Positions 54,322-63,833 are shown, counted from the first letter of the stretch. The stretch is DNA of 64,000 nt from CAVYWD01 sp963772225 (GCA_963772225.1 CAVYWD010000008.1:1-64000); one strand, 5' to 3'. Numbers and translations: made by a program. Notes: generated from the letters alone by a model not told the origin.

Positions 54322-55085
54322 ATCTCGTAGGCTAGCGCTGCGGACAGCCTTTCTCGGGCAGAAATCAGCTCGCGTCGAAGATCGCCGGCCTGTCTACCCG
54401 ACCTCCCCGACCTCTAGACGGTCGCGGCGCTCCCTTGTCGCGTCCGGTGCGCGAAAATTCGAGAAACTCCTTGATAGGAGGAGGCTTCTCGCGCAGCACG
54501 CATATTCCCTCTCGAACGGCTGCGGCAAGATTGGCGGGGGTTCGGAGCCTTACTATTATGAGGGCTGGTTCTGCTCGAGCAGTCTCTGTGCGAGCAACTT
54601 TTGGTCGGGAGCGAGCCTCGGCGGCCAGGGGCGGTGCGGAGCAACGGTTTCTGAGATTCGCGACATAGTGAACTCGGGCGAAGGCAAGGTACTGGAGGGA
54701 GTGCTTCCTTTGCCGCTCGCCGCGCGATTCAGCGCTGCATTAGCGAGGTGGATTCGTGCGGGCACTACCGCGGCCGCCAACGACTCTGCCGGCCCGATGT
54801 GCTGCTGTGCGGTCAGCGACCCTCCAAGGCATATCCGGCGGGGGTTTTGGCGACGCGGCGCTCCCGCACGAGGAGAGAGCCGCCGGAACTCCCGGCAGCT
54901 GGTGCCGTTCCGCCCGAAGCCGCCGCTCTTGAGCCTGGCCACCGGCGTGAACAGCGGCTCCCGGTGGCCTGACCGAGCATGCATGTCGTCGGGGTGAGCC
55001 CAGAGCAGGAGCGGCGTCCCCGAGCGCCGAGCCAGGGCCAGGGCCACCGCGTCACCGTCTTGCTGGAGGCTCCAGGGCAGCTCGA
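54322..55085. other. No gene confidently recognised
   Basis: A minus-strand frame at 54556-55089 runs for 177 codons but shows no domain I know. Composition and the neighbouring fragments suggest decayed mobile DNA. Confidence 0.3.
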
Positions 55086-55265
55086 TCACGTGAGACGACC
55101 GCCGAGCTCATCGCCTTTCTCGGGAGCTGAAGGGGCCGCTCAGCCGCGCTCCGAAGCGGGCTTGTCGCGCCGTCTTCCGGAACGGACGGCCATTCGGGTA
55201 GGTCGGGTTGGCAGAGAAGTCGCCGATGGGGCGGTCGAACAGCTCGTCACCGCTCCGATGTCCCT
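55086..55265 (-). pseudogene. C-terminal remnant of an IS91-family transposase
   Basis: The minus-strand frame contains DELFDRPIGDFSANPTYPNG, closely like the end of the transposase fragment at 61460-61959 (EELFDRPSGDFAADPIY). Only the end is left. Confidence 0.6.
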
Positions 55266-55295
55266 CCCTAAGGCGCCGCGTCTGGGGCCCCGCGA

Positions 55296-55517
55296 TTACC
55301 GAAAGATGACCTCTTTGAACTCATCGCCTTTCTCCCCTTTCTCCTTGATGAGAATCTTTCCTTGCCTGCTTCGGACGTCGAAAAAGAAGTCCTCAAGCTC
55401 GATGGCGCGGCGAATCACGGTCGTCTTATTGAAGCCTGTGGCGTTTGAAAGCCTCGTCAGCTTCTCGATGACGTCTCTTGGTAGATTGAGGCACACCTTG
55501 ACCGAGTCTTCAGCCAT
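55296..55517 (-). CDS. Ribbon-helix-helix (CopG-type) protein
   Basis: 73 residues from 55517 (MAEDSVKVCLNLPRDVIEKL) with AAGGAG just before it; a longer frame to 55583 lacks this site. KVCLNLPRDVIEKLTRLSNA and GFNKTTVIRRAIELEDFFF are a strand followed by two helices, as in CopG/Arc-type regulators. No toxin gene is adjacent, so it may be a stand-alone regulator or the leftover of a pair. Confidence 0.75.
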   Translation of the reverse strand: MAEDSVKVCLNLPRDVIEKLTRLSNATGFNKTTVIRRAIELEDFFFDVRSRQGKILIKEKGEKGDEFKEVIFR

Positions 55518-55950
55518 TGCAGGCTCCTTTGACGCCCGGCGGTTCGGCAAGTCTGTTCGCGTTGATGGCCAGCTCCGGCGCAATACGAATATGTGGCTAT
55601 TGGATCATGTCATGCGCGCGAGCCAGACCTCTCGACTCTTGCGTGTGGGCATCGTCGTCCAACGAATAGGTCTTCGCAGCGCAGCTCCTGAAACCGCTAA
55701 AAACGTACATCGCGTGTCCCTGTGCATCCCCAGCCCATCCGCGCTTCCCGCAAAACCACAGATTGGGGACAAGCAGGAAAGTTGCGCGTGCGCCATACTG
55801 AATCATTAGGATGTATGGCACTGGAACCGGGCGTAGTCAAGAGCAAGTACAGGATCCGTCAATACCAGGTATGCTGGCGCTGGGCGTGCCATCCCGGAAA
55901 GGAGCCCCCGAAGCCGGAACAGCCCTCTCTCCGCAATTCGGGAGACGCCT
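55518..55950. other. No gene recognised
   Basis: Lower-GC intergenic DNA between the CopG-type gene and the small membrane protein; only short open frames. Confidence 0.35.
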
Positions 55951-56382
55951 GTGGATTCGAAAAGCCTGCTGGACCTTGCGGGCGAGGAAGTTGGTCCGCC
56001 TCGTCTCGTGAGGGTCGTGTCTCTTGATTCTGGTGAACGGGCCGACATCGCCTGCGTCAACCAGGGTGGCTGGGAGGGAGAGGTCCTCGACCTCGGCGAT
56101 GAAGAGGCGGAGGCCCTTGACCTGGTAATCTCCGCGGAGAGTCGCGAGGATCCGGCCGATCGAGTTCATCGTCACGCACAAGAGCGAGCGGATGCGACAC
56201 TTCGACGGTGGAAGGACAGCGTTCGGTTCGTCATGTCCGCGATGTTGATGCCCGCCGTGGGCGGTCTCGCGACGTACATGGCCCTCTGGTCCTCGCTGCC
56301 AGATGAGCGAGGGTGGGGGCGGACTGTTCTCGCATCCCTGCTAAGCGCCATCGCGGGATACTTCATCGGCAAGAAAGAGTGA
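55951..56382 (+). CDS. Small membrane protein, function unknown
   Basis: 143 residues if the ATG at 55951 is used; no strong ribosome site is seen. The N-terminal ~90 residues are acidic and soluble; the C-terminus has two hydrophobic helices (FVMSAMLMPAVGGLATYMAL and TVLASLLSAIAGYFIGKK) with a basic end. It resembles small cytoplasm-facing two-helix proteins of unknown role. Confidence 0.5.
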   Translation: MDSKSLLDLAGEEVGPPRLVRVVSLDSGERADIACVNQGGWEGEVLDLGDEEAEALDLVISAESREDPADRVHRHAQERADATLRRWKDSVRFVMSAMLMPAVGGLATYMALWSSLPDERGWGRTVLASLLSAIAGYFIGKKE

Positions 56383-56547
56383 GCCATCGAAGCCGGGAGC
56401 GCGTCGAGCTCACCGGCTGGAGCGCATACACCATTCGGTGGTCGGCGGTTCGCTGTCGAGGGTCGTGCCCTCCTTGGCGTTGTCGAGCGGGATGATGGGC
56501 CGAGCCTTGGCGAGCTCGGCGACCGATCCTTCAATGGAGCCCCAAGA

Positions 56548-56695
56548 CTCGTGAGACTTTACTGGGACCGCTGCAAGCAGGAGATGGTCGTCGGGTTCTC
56601 ATGCAAGGGGATGGGATTCTGCCCGTCCTGCCTGGCGCAGGATGAACGACACGGCCGCGCACCTGATCGACCGGGTGCTTCCGTCCTCGCCGTAT
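56548..56695 (+). pseudogene. IS91-family transposase remnant, zinc-finger part (copy 1)
   Basis: Encodes DRCKQEMVVGFSCKGMGFCP, the Cys-rich region of IS91-type transposases, then after a 2-bp difference RMNDTAAHLIDRVLP in another frame. It stops where the RIT element begins. A second copy of the same DNA lies at 62700-62823. Confidence 0.7.
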
Positions 56696-56698
56696 CGG

Positions 56699-56724
56699 CA
56701 CTATCCCGAGATCGCGGTTATGTG
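56699..56724. repeat. Left terminal inverted repeat of the RIT element
   Basis: 26 bp, exact complement of 61403-61428. Confidence 0.85.
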
Positions 56725-56825
56725 GCGCTCGCCTGTCTGCTGTGAGGAGAGGGAGGCAGCTGTGCTCGGCATAAAATCGGGGGCCTACGGTTCCCCGGGA
56801 GCCTTGAGCACTCACAGATTGCAGC

Positions 56826-58046
56826 ATGCCTCGACGCTCGTCATCCAGACAGAAGCGAGACCGCATACGAGCTCTTGTCGCGGGGGTATGGCACGACACA
56901 GGTCTCACGAATTCAACTATCCGCCACCACCTCAAGTGCGTTGATCGGTATCGTTCGCATTGCTGTCGCCTTGGTGTGAATGAGGTCAGCCGTCTCACGC
57001 GCTGCAGTGTTGACCGATTCGCGAGAGCATACGCCCGTCGGCGTGGTCGCGATGTCGCCCAGTGCGTCGAGGAGGCGAGAAGTTCGGTCCATGCTTGGGC
57101 GAAAGCGGTCGCGGTCTTGGGTTTGCCTGTGCCGGACTGGTTTCAGCCGAAGAGGCGTGGCCCCATCGACGAAGCGTTGGCGCGGTACTGCGAGTTCGGC
57201 CGAAAGTGGCGTGGGGTCAAGGACACGACACTGCACAGGGAGTGTGAGGTCATTGGTCAGTTTCTCCGGTGGCTGCGGCACCGACGACGGCCTCTTTCGT
57301 CCATTACGCTGGCGACAATCGACGGATTCCTCGTTGATGTCGCGAAGACCTCCACCCCAGTCACACTGATTGGCGTTTGCTCACGCTTGCGGTCGTTCCT
57401 GCGGTTCCTTCACGCGACCCACGTGATTCCCATCGACCTTGCCCCCTCGGTGCTTGCGCCGCTGGGACGACGTCACGCTCGACCACTTCGCGTCGTCCCC
57501 TGGCACGATGTCCGTCGAGTGCTCAGCGCGATCGATCGCCACACCGCTCTCGGGAAACGCGACTACGCCGCTACCCTCCTGATGGCGGCGTACGGGATGG
57601 GGGGCGCGGAGGTGCTCGCACTGCGCTTGGATGACGTGGACTGGGATGCAGGGACCCTTCGAATCGTTCGCCCCAAAACAGGTGTCGAGACCGTTGTGCC
57701 GTTGCTGGGTCCCGTGGGGCAGGCACTGGCTTCGTACCTGCAAAGCGGTCGCCCTCGACGCAGCCCCACGCGAGCGCTATTCGTCCGAGGCCTTCCCCCA
57801 TACGTCTCGTGTCGCATCAACGCCTTGCGTGTACGGCTGCAGCGGTACGCCGCCGCCGCGGGAGTTCCCGCCCGGTTCTTTGGTCCGCATGCCCTTCGCC
57901 GGAGTCATGCGAGTCGCCAGATCGAGGCGGCGGCGCCGTCCAAGGTCGTCAGCGACATCCTCGGCCACAGCGACCCTCGGTCAATTTCGGCGTACGCCCG
58001 TGTGGCTACCGAGCGGCTGCGCGAGGTCTCTCTCCCATGGCCTTGA
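56826..58046 (+). CDS. ritA: Tyrosine recombinase, first gene of the RIT trio (RitA-like)
   Basis: 406 residues. N-terminal SAM-like part (~1-100), core-binding part (~115-225) and catalytic domain from ~230. The box II motif FGPHALRRSHASRQ has His and Arg, and the end has DILGHSDPRSISAYARV with the nucleophile Tyr. At box I, where most members have G-L-R-x-x-E, it reads YGMGGAEVLAL, so the first catalytic Arg appears to be absent. Its stop overlaps the start of the next gene. Confidence 0.85.
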   Translation: MPRRSSSRQKRDRIRALVAGVWHDTGLTNSTIRHHLKCVDRYRSHCCRLGVNEVSRLTRCSVDRFARAYARRRGRDVAQCVEEARSSVHAWAKAVAVLGLPVPDWFQPKRRGPIDEALARYCEFGRKWRGVKDTTLHRECEVIGQFLRWLRHRRRPLSSITLATIDGFLVDVAKTSTPVTLIGVCSRLRSFLRFLHATHVIPIDLAPSVLAPLGRRHARPLRVVPWHDVRRVLSAIDRHTALGKRDYAATLLMAAYGMGGAEVLALRLDDVDWDAGTLRIVRPKTGVETVVPLLGPVGQALASYLQSGRPRRSPTRALFVRGLPPYVSCRINALRVRLQRYAAAAGVPARFFGPHALRRSHASRQIEAAAPSKVVSDILGHSDPRSISAYARVATERLREVSLPWP

Positions 58047-59019
58047 TGCGCAGGCCATTCCACAGCCACAGCCCGATTGCCTTGGAACTGGAGGAGTTCC
58101 TCGTGTGGAAACGAGCTCTCGGCCGTCGCTATCAGACGCAAGAGCAGCATCTCCGGAGCTTTGACCCTTTGACCGGCTGGCGGCTCAGGATGCTGCCGAG
58201 CACGGCGAGATTTCGCTGGAGCGCGCGGTGGTGCGCTGGCTGCGCCGCGCGGTCCGGAAGCCAGGCACGAACCACGTCATGCTGTCGGTCGTCCGTCAGT
58301 TCTGCCTGTTCCGCCGTCGACGTGGCATCGAGGGCTTCGTTCCCGGAGATGACATCGTCGTGACGGGAAGGTCGCACTTTCGGCCGTATCCGTTGTCGGT
58401 CCAGGATATCCGCCGACTGGGGCGCGAGACGAGGACCTTGCCGGGCCCCAATGCTCCGCTTCGTCGAGCCACCTTCCGCACACTCCTCCTCGTGCTCTTC
58501 TGCACTGGTCTGCGACCCGGCGAGGCCATTCGTCTCACCCTGCGCGAGGTCGACGTGCGCGGGCGGACCTTCTTTATCTCCGAGAGCAAGGGAAAGTCTC
58601 GATGGGTTCCCTTTCGGGATGGGCTGGCCCGACAGATCAAGTCCTACCTTCGCGTGCGCCTCGCATTCGGTTCCAGCTCAACCACCAGTCCTCTTTTCGT
58701 GCGGCCCGACGGTCGCGGTTACACCCGCCGCGGGGTCGGGGAGGTATTTCGACGTCTCTGGCAGCGGCTCGGACTCAAGCCCACCGCCGGCCCTGGGGGG
58801 CCACGAGTCATGGACCTTCGCCACGCCTTCGCGTCGCACCGCTTGGCGCGCTGGTATCGGGAGGGAGTCGACTTGCACGCCCGCTTGCCGTGGCTGTCCG
58901 CCTACATGGGCCACGAGGACCTGTTGGGTACGGAAACCTATCTCACCGCGAGCCCGGACTTGCTGCGCGTCGCAAGCAGCCGGTTCGCTGCGCGGTTCCG
59001 CCGAAGGGAGCGCCCATGA
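58046..59019 (+). CDS. ritB: Tyrosine recombinase, second gene of the RIT trio (RitB-like); one frameshift near 58188
   Basis: About 324 residues if repaired; start at ATG 58046 (TGATG with ritA) or 58037. The first ~47 residues (RRPFHSHSPIALELEEFLVW) are in one frame; after a missing G in a GG(G) run near 58188 the rest continues as DAAEHGEISLERAVVRWLRR. The catalytic domain is complete: CTGLRPGEAIRL (Arg I), VMDLRHAFASHRLARW (His/Arg II), YMGHEDLLGTETYLTA (Tyr). The broken frame may be a sequencing indel. Confidence 0.8.
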
Positions 59020-60050
59020 GTCATCGAGACCCCGATTCGATCTTCCCCTTGGTGGAATCATTCTTTCGCGAGCACCTGGGACGGACGCGAAATGCCAGCA
59101 GGCACACCGTGCTCGCCTATCGTGACGCTCTGCGCCTGTTCTTCTCCTTTCTGGGAGACACGTGCGGAGCAGATGTGGCCCGCCTGCGTCTGGAGGATCT
59201 CACCGTCGAGCAAGTCCTCGGATTCCTCGATCACCTCGAGTCGAGTCGGCGCAACGCCGTCGCCACGCGGAACCTGCGGTTGACTGCGATTCGCACGTTC
59301 TTCCGCTACCTCGTGCGCAACGACCCATCTCGTGGCGCCCAGTACCAGCGCGTCCTCTCCCTCCCCTTCAAGAAAACGGCCTCGCCGGTCGCTACCTATC
59401 TGGAGCCTGAGGAGGTGCGCGTATTGTTGCGGCAGCCCGACCGTCGCAGAGCCAGCGGGATACGCGACCACGCCCTCCTTCTATTCCTGTACAACACCGG
59501 CGCGCGCATCGGTGAAGCGATCGCAGTCCGTCGCGACAACCTGCAACTCGCTCGCCCGTTCCAGGTCCACCTCCACGGCAAAGGTCGCAAGGATCGCATC
59601 TGCCCGCTCTGGCCGGACACGGCTACCACGCTCAGGCGGCTCGAGGATCTGTCCCCACCGCTCCCGGACGGCCATGTGTTTCGCAGTGCCCGAGGACAAC
59701 CTCTGAGCCGCGACGGTGCCGCCTACATCCTCGACAAGTACCTCCAACGCGCCGCGCGCGACCTGCCAATCCTCAAGCGCAAGCGCGTCACCCCTCACGT
59801 CATGCGCCACAGTTGTGCCGTTGCCCTCCTCCAGGCCGGCGTCGATCTCACTGTGATCCGCGACTATCTCGGGCACGAGAGCATCGCTACAACGGGCCGC
59901 TACACGAAGACCAATCTCCGAATGAAGCGCCGTGTGCTCGACGCCTTCTGGCGCCGCGCCGGACTCACAGGTACGCGGGAACCCAAGTGGCGGCCGCGAC
60001 CTGAGCCATCCCCTCATATCAGCCCCATTTCGTCGCACCACACTCGCTGA
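59016..60050 (+). CDS. ritC: Tyrosine recombinase, third gene of the RIT trio (RitC-like), 3' end altered by an IS
   Basis: 344 residues; ATGA overlap with ritB. Catalytic domain: YNTGARIGEAIAV (Arg I), TPHVMRHSCAVALLQAG (H-x-x-R), YLGHESIATTGRYTKT (Tyr). The end is not native: an IS4-like element enters at 60001. Removing it with one copy of its 9-bp duplication restores KWRPRPDVLAFLGSL with a stop at 61331-61333, so the present protein has the last ~11 residues replaced by IS-coded ones. Confidence 0.9.
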   Translation: MSHRDPDSIFPLVESFFREHLGRTRNASRHTVLAYRDALRLFFSFLGDTCGADVARLRLEDLTVEQVLGFLDHLESSRRNAVATRNLRLTAIRTFFRYLVRNDPSRGAQYQRVLSLPFKKTASPVATYLEPEEVRVLLRQPDRRRASGIRDHALLLFLYNTGARIGEAIAVRRDNLQLARPFQVHLHGKGRKDRICPLWPDTATTLRRLEDLSPPLPDGHVFRSARGQPLSRDGAAYILDKYLQRAARDLPILKRKRVTPHVMRHSCAVALLQAGVDLTVIRDYLGHESIATTGRYTKTNLRMKRRVLDAFWRRAGLTGTREPKWRPRPEPSPHISPISSHHTR

Positions 60051-61292
60051 TGTGTGAACGCCTGCCAGAAGGATTCCCAAAGTCGTTCCGCGGCATTCTC
60101 GAGTTTTCCGAGGGCACCGCGGAAGTACTCGCGCCCCTGGCGAAAGAACGAGTGGGTGCGCGAGGTCACGGTGTTGGCGCGTAAGGACCGGTCGAGTCCG
60201 AGTTGCTCGCCGGCGTGGCCGAGAAGAGTCAGCAGCACGACGGCGATGGCGATGACCAGGGTCATGCGATCTCGGCGGTCGGGGCGATCGATGCTCACGT
60301 ACAGAGCGCCTAGGCCGAAGCGCCAGTCCTTTTCGTCCCGGAAGTTTTCCTCGATGGTGAAGCGGCGGCCATAGAGTTTCACGAGCCTGTCGGCGGAATC
60401 CTTGATGCTCGTCGCGAGCAACCACTCCTCCTTCATCGCAGCGCGCTTCACGGCGACTACCGCCTCCACCTCGAACTTGTCGCCCGTGACCTTGGCATGA
60501 GATAGCAGCAACGCGCGTCCGTTGTGGGTACCCATTCGCCGCCACTGCGCGCGGTGCCGGCGGCGTCGCGTACCGTGATGCACTTGCGGAAGCGAATGAC
60601 GAAGTCGAAACGGAGCTCGCCCTTGAGCATGTCGTAGAGCTTGGTATCACCGAAGCCTCGATCGGCCAGGATGCGGACCTGCTGGACGGAATCGGGGAGC
60701 AACCGCTTGAAGGTCCGCAGCAAGTCGTCCTCATGCTTGTTTCGCCGCTCTGTCAGCTCCTCCGCGGCGACAGTCTTCCACACGAGCGGCGTTGCCCGAC
60801 CGTGGCGTGTGACGAGGTTGAGGGCGATGCGGTGTCGCGTGCCGTCGGCATACTCCGTCCAGTCGAGGGAGGCGGTGACTCTCTGGCGGTTGGCGAGCAC
60901 GAATCTCACGTAGGCCGTTTCGGCATCCTCCAATCGGATCTTCCTATTGCTCAGGAAGCGGTCGAACTGCTTGATGGCGTGCTTGGGGCTGGTGCCTCGG
61001 GCGGACGCTTCGGCGCGGCCAATGTTTGCAACGCCCGCCAAGGCAGCGTTCGTTACGCCGATGACCGCATGGGCGATCGATTCTATCTGCTTGGCGTGGA
61101 GGCTGGACTGCGCGAAGATGCTCTCGACTGCCTGCTCGATGGCTTGGGCGTGCATGTCCGGGACCGTGGTGAGGGGTTAGGTTCGCACCTCCATCTTGCC
61201 GCGGTCCCGCCTTTCACCAAAGCAGATTTTGAATGCTGTCGTTCTTGCAAGAATAGTGCGAAATTGGGCGGAAAAATGAGGGGATCGGTCAG
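60001..61292 (-). mobile_element. IS4-like insertion sequence inside ritC
   Basis: Imperfect ends CTGAGCCATCCCCTCAT (60001-60017) and the inverse of CTGACCGATCCCCTCAT (61276-61292), flanked by a perfect 9-bp duplication GGCCGCGAC (59992-60000 and 61293-61301). Confidence 0.9.
60014..61155 (-). CDS. IS4-family transposase; single-base frameshift near 60526
   Basis: About 380 residues if repaired, from ATG 61155 (MHAQAIEQAVESIFAQSSLH). The first frame has TASLDWTEYADG (Asp 1) and QVRILADRGFGDTKLYD (Asp 2) and runs to GGEWVP; the rest, NGRALLLSHAKVTGDKFE then RRFTIEENFRDEKDWRFG (Glu), is in the next frame. One missing base in the CCC run near 60526 explains it. Confidence 0.85.
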
Positions 61293-61402
61293 GGCCGCGA
61301 CCAGATGTTCTCGCCTTCCTTGGGTCGCTGTAGGCATCGCCTCGATGATTCTTATGCCGAGCGTCAATCGCTCACTTTCAGTCGGCGCAGACTCGCCAAC
61401 TA

Positions 61403-61428
61403 CACATAACCGCGATCTCGGGATAGTG
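61403..61428. repeat. Right terminal inverted repeat of the RIT element
   Basis: 26 bp, exact complement of 56699-56724. Just outside it is a strong hairpin, GGAAGCTATG (61428-61437) with CATAGCTTCC (61448-61457). Confidence 0.85.
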
Positions 61429-61459
61429 GAAGCTATGTGGTGCTCGGCATAGCTTCCAG

Positions 61460-61959
61460 TGGGTGCTGTCGCTTCCCTTCCGTCTGCGGCTGTTGTTGGC
61501 GAAGGAGGGCAGGCTCTTGGGGAAGGTGCGGACGATCTTCATGAGGACATGCCACCCTGCGCAGTCGGCTCGTCCCGCGCAGCCCGAAGGTCCGCCGGCG
61601 CTGCCGAGGTGCGCCGCGGCCCCAAGGCCAGCTCGAGCTGGAGCTCCCCGCGCGTGCCGAGCTTCGGCGACCCGGTGGACCTGCTGCAGCTGGTCAAGGC
61701 GCCGGCCCCACGAGCCAGGGAGCTGGATTGGCCGTCTCTCTTGAGGCGAACGTTCGCGACGGAGATCTTCAACTGTGACTGCGGCGGGCGCCGCCGAGTG
61801 GTGGCGACCGTGAGCGACCGAGCCCGGGCGGTGGAGATACTCGAGAAGCTGGGGTTGCCCACGCAGACGCCGACGATCGCGCGCGCTCGCGGGCCGCCGC
61901 GCCAGGAAGAGCTGTTCGACCGGCCATCCGGCGACTTCGCCGCCGACCCGATCTACTAA
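61460..61959 (+). pseudogene. IS91-family transposase, middle and C-terminal remnant
   Basis: Begins WVLSLPFRLRLLLAKEG-like (in frame two near 61460-61550), then in frame one ELDWPSLLRRTFATEIFNCD, VVATVSDRARAVEILEKLGL and EELFDRPSGDFAADPIY. It is the downstream part of the gene whose upstream part is at 56548-56695, separated by the RIT element, with at least one frameshift. Confidence 0.7.
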
Positions 61960-62000
61960 GGACGGCTGAACACCTATCCCAAGACGGCGAAGGCAGATCG

Positions 62001-62107
62001 GCGACGCTTGCTCGCCGGGTCGGGGATGGCCTAGCCTCAGCTCGGTTTTGCCAGCAAAGACGCTCGCGTCGGCTCTGCCCCGTAGGACCGTTCGGCGGTC
62101 TCCCACC
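62001..62107. repeat. 107-bp repeat, copy 2
   Basis: Starts 42 bp after the stop of the IS91-type C-terminal fragment and overlaps the 68-bp repeat at 62093-62160. Confidence 0.8.
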
Positions 62108-62160
62108 CCTCCCGCTCTCCGACGCCGGCGGGGGAAATGCAGTTCGAAACGCCTACGCTC
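62093..62160. repeat. 68-bp repeat, copy 1
   Basis: Identical and in the same orientation to 63766-63833; overlaps the end of the 107-bp repeat, so both solo copies may be parts of one longer element end. Confidence 0.8.
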
Positions 62161-62162
62161 TG

Positions 62163-62500
62163 AAGAAGGCGCCGCGGGGCTACACGAAGAAGCAGCTCGA
62201 CGCCCACGAGGCCGACCGGGCCCACCTCAAGGCGGCCCTCGCCGAGTACCGGCGGCAGGCGCACGCGAGTCCAGGGTGGGCGCTCATCCGCACGGTGGGT
62301 CCCCGCGGTCAGGAGCGCTCGCGCGACGCCATCCACCAGGACGTCCTGGCCGCGCTCGAGCGCGCCCGCGTCGTGCCCGGATTCTGGCCCCTCGCGCCAC
62401 GAGGAGTGTCCGAGGGGTTGGATAGGCTCCCTGTGTCGGCGAAGCGAGGGGGCTTCGGGTGGGAGCTGGGGGAGCTGAAAGGGCGTACGAGCGCGAGGAC
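62163..62500 (+). other. Coding-like fragment of unknown origin
   Basis: The frame continuing out of the 68-bp repeat reads KKAPRGYTKKQLDAHEADRA, LKAALAEYRRQAHASPGW and SRDAIHQDVLAALERARVVP, with a regular helical pattern and no stop. No start codon is seen; it is probably a piece of a larger gene. Confidence 0.35.
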
Positions 62501-62519
62501 GGCGCGGCCTTGCGGCCGT

Positions 62520-62823
62520 TGCCCCTGGGGCACCGCCGCCGTGAGCCCGAGAAAAAGCTGCTGCACCAGCTGGTCTGCGCGCACCTCGACACCATGCTCG
62601 CCGAGAGGCGTGCGGACGACCCCGGCAGCTACGGATTGCCGGCCTACGTCGAGCAGGAGTTTCGGCGCTTCATCGACTGTAGGGTCGCCTCTCGCGGCTT
62701 CGTGAGACTCTTCTGCGACCGCTGCAAGTAGGAGATGGTCGTCGGGTTCTCATACAAGGGGATGGGATTCTGCCCGTCCTGCCTCGGGCGCAGGATGAAC
62801 GACACGGCCGCGCACCTGATCGA
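62520..62823 (+). pseudogene. IS91-family transposase N-terminal remnant (copy 2)
   Basis: EKKLLHQLVCAHLDTMLAER, YVEQEFRRFIDCRVASRGFV and LFCDRCK match the start of IS91-type transposases; then a CAG-to-TAG change (62728-62730) stops it, and the DNA continues as VVGFSYKGMGFCPSCLGRRM and NDTAAHLID before similarity ends at 62823. The same DNA at 56548-56695 has Gln at the stop and Cys where this copy has Tyr. Confidence 0.7.
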
Positions 62824-62973
62824 TAACACTCATTCGCGCTGTGCGTGTACATGAAAAGATAGCTGATGCGCGCAACGCAGCCAATCTTCCTTGTTGCATA
62901 CACTGCGCGGCGTTTTCACGCACGAGTTCATTGTCTCGCTAAAGAATGAACACTCGTTTTCAAATAGCGACGG

Positions 62974-63641
62974 CTATCGCTCCGATACCACCGGCGCCTG
63001 CCCAACATACTTGGCGCTCTCGACACAGTCGATCGTGAAACGCGCCACGTTCATGCGGCTGATCATCATCGGCGGCTTGGGCGTACGTGCATCGCCTACC
63101 ACCAGCCGCTTGTCGCCCGACGCATTGGACAAACCCACCGCGCGTACCAATGTCCAGTCGATTCCGGACGTGGTGCGAATATAGGCGTCCGTTGCGTCAT
63201 GATCGGCATAGGCAATGCCGACGTTGCTGTTGCGAATCAGGAAACGTGTGATCCACGGTGTATCGGGGAAGCTGTCGGCGGCGCCCAGGGCGGACACGAT
63301 GACAATCCGCCGCACGCCAGCCGACTGCATCGCAGCGACCGTGTTGCGCACCGAGGTTTCGACCAGCTTGGTCGGGCTCTTCGGCTTGGCCCATGGGAAG
63401 CCCATGGGAAGTCCGAAGTGCGCTGATTGTTAAGTGCCACCAGCACCGCATCGCAGCCGACGATAGCATCGGCGATATCCTTACCGCTTTCCGGCGTGCC
63501 CGTTTTCACCGTCAGCCCGGCACGCGCCGGCAGCTTGGCAGGATCGCGCACCAGTGCCACCACTGAATGTCCGCGCCGCAGTGCTTCGTCGACCGCCAGC
63601 ACACCGGTTCGTCCGGTTGCCCCGAGTATCAAAAATTTCAT
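62974..63641 (-). pseudogene. NAD(P)-binding oxidoreductase (NmrA/SDR-like), broken by an 11-bp tandem duplication
   Basis: From ATG 63641 the frame reads MKFLILGATGRTGVLAVDEA (nucleotide motif GATGRTG) to RTSDFPWA, then shifts. The cause is an exact tandem repeat of CCCATGGGAAG (63390-63400 and 63401-63411). Without one copy the frame continues KPKSPTKLVETSVRNTVAAM to GQAPVVSER, about 218 residues in all. GC content is visibly lower than the neighbours, suggesting recent acquisition. Confidence 0.8.
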
Positions 63642-63765
63642 GCGGTCACCTTGCCGCTAGCGGCCAGAAGGCCCTCGAGAGCCTCGTTGCGCGGGCGCCG
63701 ATGGGCCGGGTCGTCGGCCCGACGATACACGACCTGGGCGAGCTCGGACCTCAGCTGCGCCTCGG

Positions 63766-63833
63766 CGGCGGTCTCCCACCCCTCCCGCTCTCCGACGCCG
63801 GCGGGGGAAATGCAGTTCGAAACGCCTACGCTC
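63766..63833. repeat. 68-bp repeat, copy 2
   Basis: Same sequence as 62093-62160, upstream (minus strand) of the broken oxidoreductase. Confidence 0.8.

Larger units (their letters stand above)
56699..61428 (+). mobile_element. RIT element (recombinases in trio), interrupted by an IS4-like element
   Basis: Three consecutive, overlapping tyrosine recombinase genes lie between a 26-bp perfect inverted repeat (56699-56724 and 61403-61428, beginning CACTATCCCGAGATCGCGGT). This matches the known RIT element plan. It was inserted in an IS91-type transposase gene, whose parts lie on both sides (56548-56695 and 61460-61959). An IS4-like element (60001-61292) sits in the end of the third gene. Confidence 0.8.
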
